A stretch of 64,000 nt of DNA from Pseudarthrobacter defluvii (GTDB lineage: Bacteria > Actinomycetota > Actinomycetes > Actinomycetales > Micrococcaceae), in NCBI RefSeq assembly GCF_030816725.1, contig NZ_JAUSYG010000001.1, positions 1,364,001 through 1,428,000 of the forward strand. The letters are read 5' to 3'. Below the pieces are notes generated by a model. That model searched no databases. It saw only the letters and a program-made list of their open reading frames with translations, and was not told where the DNA came from. The position numbers and the translations under genes are program-made. This document shows, piece after piece, positions 60,578-64,000 of this stretch. The first letter of the stretch is position 1, and each line of letters opens with the position of its first letter.

Positions 60578-60607
60578 CAGTCACTCGAGAATTGCAGTCG
60601 CTGGACC

Positions 60608-61351
60608 CTATTTCCTGTCCGCGGAGCCACGGCGCCGCAGCGTGTTCCAGCGGGCGGCCAGACCCCATTTGGTGACGTTGATCATGGCTTCGATCACGAT
60701 GTTGCCGCTCATCTTCGAGGCGCCGAGTTCGCGTTCGACGAAGGTGATGGGGCGTTCTTCAATGCGGAGGCCCAGTTTGGCCACGCGCCAGGCAAGGTCC
60801 ACCTGGAAGCCGTAGCCCACCGAGTCGACCTGGTCCAGGTTGAGTTTTTCGAGGGTGGTCCTGCGGAACGCGCGGTAGCCGCCGGTGACGTCCTTGATGG
60901 GCAGGGCCAGCATCAGCCGGGCGTAGGTGCTGCCCACGCGTGAGATGGCCTGGCGGTAGAGGGGCCAGTTGACCACGCTGCCGCCGGGAACCCAGCGTGA
61001 GCCCATGGCCAGGTCTGCGCCCTGGTCCACCGCTTCAAGGAGCTGGGGAAGCTGTTCGGGCTGGTGGGAACCGTCTGCGTCCATCTCGACCAGGACGTCG
61101 TAGCCGGCGTCCAGGCCCCATTTGAAACCGGCGATGTAGGCCGCGCCCAGGCCTTCCTTGCCCTTGCGGTGCAGGACGTGCACCTGGGAGTCCTCAGCGG
61201 CGAAGCCGTCGGCAAGCTGGCCGGTGCCGTCGGGGCTGTTGTCATCGACCACCAGCACGTCCGACGCCGGAACGGCCTTCCGAAGGCGCTGCAGCGTCTT
61301 GGGCAGTGATTCCAGTTCGTTGTAGGTGGGAATGATCGTAAGGACGCGCAC
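60608..61351 (-). CDS. polyprenol-phosphate mannose synthase (DPM1-like)
   Basis: A 247-residue DPM1-type GT2 that makes polyprenyl-phosphate mannose from GDP-mannose for extracytoplasmic mannosylation. Motifs: TIIPTYNELESLPKTLQRL, VVDDNSPDGTGQ, EGLGAAYIAGFKWGL, EMDADGSHQPEQL, GSRWVPGGSVVNWP, and TGGYRAFRRTTLEKL. GTG 61351 has AGGAAGG 6 bases upstream; the longer frame to 61561 is not supported. No membrane domain is fused, matching mycobacterial Ppm1-D2. Confidence 0.93.
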   Translation of the reverse strand: MRVLTIIPTYNELESLPKTLQRLRKAVPASDVLVVDDNSPDGTGQLADGFAAEDSQVHVLHRKGKEGLGAAYIAGFKWGLDAGYDVLVEMDADGSHQPEQLPQLLEAVDQGADLAMGSRWVPGGSVVNWPLYRQAISRVGSTYARLMLALPIKDVTGGYRAFRRTTLEKLNLDQVDSVGYGFQVDLAWRVAKLGLRIEERPITFVERELGASKMSGNIVIEAMINVTKWGLAARWNTLRRRGSADRK

Positions 61352-61638
61352 AAGAGGCCTTCCTGGAGGGAATGGTGGATGCGCTTGGAGCAGCTTGGCT
61401 GCTCCAGGGCACAGCCACCCATTATAAAGAAAACCAACGGGGCCGGTCTGGCGAGCGGTCCTCCACACAAAGGTGCCGATCCGGCGACACGCCCCAAAAG
61501 CCCGGCCAACCACCGGACATTTTTGCGTATAGTCAAGGGGCCGGGGCCCTACTTTCCCCAAACGAAAACCCGTGCACCGGCTGCAGAACTGGGCTGCATC
61601 AGTAAGAATCAGCCATGCCCTGCAGGGTAATTAGGGCC

Positions 61639-62427
61639 ATGATCCGATTCGAAAATGTCACCAAGGTCTACGACCAGAAAGCCCGCCCGGCGCTGGACTC
61701 CGTCACCCTTGAGATTGACCGCGGCGAATTCGCCTTCCTTGTCGGCGCCTCCGGTTCCGGCAAATCCACCTTCCTCCGGCTTGTTTTGAAGGAAGACCGC
61801 GCCACCTCCGGCGCCGTCTACGTTGCCGGCCAGAACGTCGCCAAGATTTCCAGCTGGCGGGTTCCGCGCCTCCGCCGCGGCATCGGCGTCGTCTTCCAGG
61901 ACTTCCGCCTCCTGCCGCAGAAAAATGTCTTCGCCAACGTGGCGTTCGCCATGCAGGTCATCGGCAAGAGCCGCAGCGTCATCCGCGACACGGTTCCCGA
62001 GGTCCTCAAGACGGTCGGGCTTGAAGGCAAAGAACACCGCATGCCGCACGAACTGTCCGGCGGTGAGCAGCAGCGCGTCGCCATCGCCCGCGCGGTGGTC
62101 AACCGCCCCGGGATCCTCCTCGCCGACGAACCCACCGGAAACCTGGATCCCACCACGTCCATGGGCATCATGGGCGTGCTGGACAAGATCAACCAGAACG
62201 GAACCACGGTGGTGATGGCCACGCACGATGACGACATCGTCAACGAGATGCGCAAGCGGGTGGTCGAGCTCAAGAACGGTGTCGTGATCCGCGACGAAGC
62301 AAAGGCTCTCTACACCTCGATGATTCCCGTCGTCGGCCAGTCCCGGCGGCTGAAGGACGCCAGCGGCAGGGACACGCCCGACGGCGGACTGCCGGGCAAG
62401 GGTGCCGAAGGCGAGGCCCAGCGATGA
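61639..62427 (+). CDS. ftsE: FtsE cell-division ATP-binding protein
   Basis: FtsE is the ATPase of the FtsEX complex, which couples division to peptidoglycan hydrolysis. The 262-residue product has Walker [10 protein letters not shown] (36-44), [20 protein letters not shown], signature [15 protein letters not shown], Walker [14 protein letters not shown] and His switch MATHDDDI. The C-terminal 30 residues are a charged extension. ATG 61639 is the family start. A TATAGT box at 61528-61533 is a possible -10 element. The 287-base region upstream, shared with the mannose synthase gene, holds nothing else I recognise. Confidence 0.96.
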   Translation: MIRFENVTKVYDQKARPALDSVTLEIDRGEFAFLVGASGSGKSTFLRLVLKEDRATSGAVYVAGQNVAKISSWRVPRLRRGIGVVFQDFRLLPQKNVFANVAFAMQVIGKSRSVIRDTVPEVLKTVGLEGKEHRMPHELSGGEQQRVAIARAVVNRPGILLADEPTGNLDPTTSMGIMGVLDKINQNGTTVVMATHDDDIVNEMRKRVVELKNGVVIRDEAKALYTSMIPVVGQSRRLKDASGRDTPDGGLPGKGAEGEAQR

Positions 62428-63338
62428 GGCTCGCGTTCATCCTTTCCGAGATCGGCAGCGGCCTGCGCCGCAACCTTTCCATGGTTGTCTCGGTCATCCT
62501 GGTGACGTTTGTGTCCCTCACCTTCGTGGGCGCGGCGGGGATGCTGCAGATGCAGATCAACCAGATGAAGGGCTACTGGTACGACAAGGTGCAGGTTGCC
62601 ATCTTCCTGTGCAGTGAAGGTTCGACGGCGCCCGGTTGCGCGTCCGGGCCCGTCACCCCTGAGCAGCAACAGGGCCTCAACGCGCTCCTGGAGTCCCCGG
62701 CCGTGGCGCAGTACATCAACGACTTCCAGTTCGAGTCCAAGGATGAGGCCTACAAGCACTTCAAGGACCAATTCTCCAACTCGCCCATCGTTGACTCCGT
62801 GACGCCGGACCAGCTGCCGGCATCGTTCCGGATCAACATGAAGGACCCGGAAAAGTACCAGATCATCAGCGAGACCTTCTCCTCCCAGCCAGGAGTGGAA
62901 ACGGTGATCGACCAGCGCCAGCTGCTCGAACGCCTCTTCTCTGTGATGAACGGTGCTTCCCTGGTGGCAGTGGGCATTGCAGGTGTGATGATCGTCTGCG
63001 CGATCCTGCTGATCGCCACCACCATCAGGCTCTCTGCATTCAGCAGGCGCAGGGAGACCGGAATCATGCGGCTTGTCGGTGCATCCAAGACCGTCATCCA
63101 GTTGCCGTTTATCCTCGAGGGCGTCATAGCGGCAGTCATCGGTGCAGCCCTGGCTTCGGGCACCCTGTGGGCTGTGGCGCAATTTTTCCTGGGCGACTAC
63201 ATGTCCCGCCAGTACCCCGATACTGCGTTCATCTCGTCCGGGCAGACCCTGATCCTCGCTCCGGCGCTGCTGATCCTTGGCGGATCCTTGGCAGGAATTT
63301 CGTCTCTCTTGACCTTACGTAGATATTTGCGCGTTTAG
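62424..63338 (+). CDS. ftsX: FtsX cell-division permease-like protein
   Basis: FtsX is the membrane partner of FtsE and passes the ATPase cycle to periplasmic or cell-wall hydrolases. The 304-residue product has an N-terminal helix ([20 protein letters not shown]), an extracellular domain with two cysteines ([11 protein letters not shown], about 61-71), and three C-terminal helices, the typical four-helix FtsX. Conserved [14 protein letters not shown] is present. ATGA overlap with ftsE. Confidence 0.96.
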   Translation: MRLAFILSEIGSGLRRNLSMVVSVILVTFVSLTFVGAAGMLQMQINQMKGYWYDKVQVAIFLCSEGSTAPGCASGPVTPEQQQGLNALLESPAVAQYINDFQFESKDEAYKHFKDQFSNSPIVDSVTPDQLPASFRINMKDPEKYQIISETFSSQPGVETVIDQRQLLERLFSVMNGASLVAVGIAGVMIVCAILLIATTIRLSAFSRRRETGIMRLVGASKTVIQLPFILEGVIAAVIGAALASGTLWAVAQFFLGDYMSRQYPDTAFISSGQTLILAPALLILGGSLAGISSLLTLRRYLRV

Positions 63339-63365
63339 GCTGTGCACACCGACCAAGGAATGCCC

Positions 63366-64000
63366 GTGAACCCAACTGATCAAGCCTTGCCCCGCCCCCG
63401 GCCCAGCCGTGTGCGGACCGCTGCCCGCCGTCTGGGCATTGTCAGCGGTGTGCTCACCCTCGTCCTCTCCGCCGGCATGGCCATTGCCACGCCCGCCGCG
63501 TTCGCAGACGACCTCGAGGACCGCAAAGCCGCGCTCGAGGCTGAGGCTGCCCGTGTCCAGGCCTCCCTTGAGTTTGTCGATTCCCGCATCGCGAAGGCCG
63601 CCGGCGACCTGGTGATTTACCAGGGCCAACTGCCGGGCGCCCAGCAGGCGCTGCTGGAGGCACAGGGGCGGGTGGCCGGCGCTGTCAAGGAAGTCGAAGC
63701 ATTGTCGGCACGTGTTGATATGGCCCAGCAAAACAAGGCCAAGATCACCCAGCAGATGGAAACTGACAAGCAGAAGATCGCGGACACCAAGAAGCTCATC
63801 GGCCAGATTGCCACCCAGGCCTACAAGTCAGGGGGCGTACCATCCAACCTGTCGCTCTTCTTTGGTTCCAACAGCGGCAGCAGCCTGACTGAAACGATGG
63901 ATCTCGCGGACCAGGCCATGCGCAGCCAGAACGCGGCCATGGACAAGCTCAGCCAGCAGAATGCCACCAACGTCAACTCCGAAGCACGCCTTCAGGCTGT
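63366..64000 (+). CDS. secreted coiled-coil protein downstream of ftsEX (probable peptidoglycan hydrolase, 3' end beyond window)
   Basis: The first 211 residues of a secreted protein. It has a signal peptide (TAARRLGIVSGVLTLVLSAG, cleavage near ATPAAFA) and then a long coiled coil (DLEDRKAALEAEAARVQASL onward) interrupted by a short hinge (SGGVPSNLSLFFGSN). This is the N-terminal half of EnvC/PcsB/RipC-type proteins that FtsX activates; the hydrolase domain (M23 or NlpC/P60) would lie past base 64000 and cannot be told apart here. GTG 63366 has AAGGA 6 bases upstream; ATG 63360 is the alternative. It begins 27 bases after ftsX. Confidence 0.86.
   Translation, partial: MNPTDQALPRPRPSRVRTAARRLGIVSGVLTLVLSAGMAIATPAAFADDLEDRKAALEAEAARVQASLEFVDSRIAKAAGDLVIYQGQLPGAQQALLEAQGRVAGAVKEVEALSARVDMAQQNKAKITQQMETDKQKIADTKKLIGQIATQAYKSGGVPSNLSLFFGSNSGSSLTETMDLADQAMRSQNAAMDKLSQQNATNVNSEARLQA

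Noticed and set aside
62310..63182. 290-codon open frame antisense to ftsE/ftsX
   Set aside because: His/Arg-rich translation without any motif, opposite two well-supported genes.

Overview
The window is high-GC and gene-dense, with many 4-base ATGA/GTGA overlaps and frequent GTG/TTG starts. Its gene content (MtrAB-LpqB, a WhiB1-type protein, PdtaS, a large NAD-glutamate dehydrogenase, an RmlC-RmlD fusion, actinobacterial SecA without a zinc tail) points to an actinobacterium of the Micrococcaceae, most likely Arthrobacter or Pseudarthrobacter. It looks like core chromosome carrying a variable cell-surface glycan region. I see no rRNA, tRNA, CRISPR array, prophage or intact insertion sequence.

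Layout. 1-4314 (minus): a MoxR ATPase (cut by the window edge), a DUF4350 protein with an apparent N-terminal frameshift, a DUF4129 protein and a membrane protein with a Gly/Tyr-rich tail. 4493-14893 (plus): mtrA-mtrB-lpqB-comF-hpf-(YcaQ-like)-secA, an order also known from mycobacteria. 15000-16484 (minus): Rv3235-family and LysM proteins. 16623-19538: a small unknown gene with a leaderless promoter, a MerR/excisionase-type HTH gene, and a first pair of Tad-pilus genes (cpaB-like, cpaE-like). 19594-25941: the 1617-residue glutamate dehydrogenase and the PdtaS kinase. 26082-31183: whiB1 with a CRP-like site, a small membrane protein, and a large FHA-FtsK/EssC-like ATPase without other type VII secretion genes.

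31364-51672 is a cell-envelope glycan locus. It holds an acetyltransferase, UDP-galactopyranose mutase, a GlfT2-like galactofuranosyltransferase, an ABC-2 exporter pair, large membrane proteins, a flippase, six further GT2 glycosyltransferases and dTDP-rhamnose synthesis (rmlA, rmlB, fused rmlCD). The genes suggest a galactofuranose- and rhamnose-containing wall polysaccharide that is built in the cytoplasm and exported.

51732-54182 encodes a secreted GH25 muramidase with four C-terminal repeats. It is transcribed away from a second Tad locus, 54511-59321 (cpaF, tadB, tadC, a pilin-like protein and three TadE/TadG-type proteins). The window ends with prfB, a polyprenol-phosphate mannose synthase, ftsE, ftsX and the start of a secreted coiled-coil protein that is probably the FtsEX-linked peptidoglycan hydrolase or its activator.

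The most notable observations are the Tad machinery split into two parts 35 kb apart, the muramidase beside cpaF, three perfect DnaA-box 9-mers that all fall in intergenic regions (two beside Tad genes), the orphan EssC-like ATPase, and the DUF4350 frameshift.
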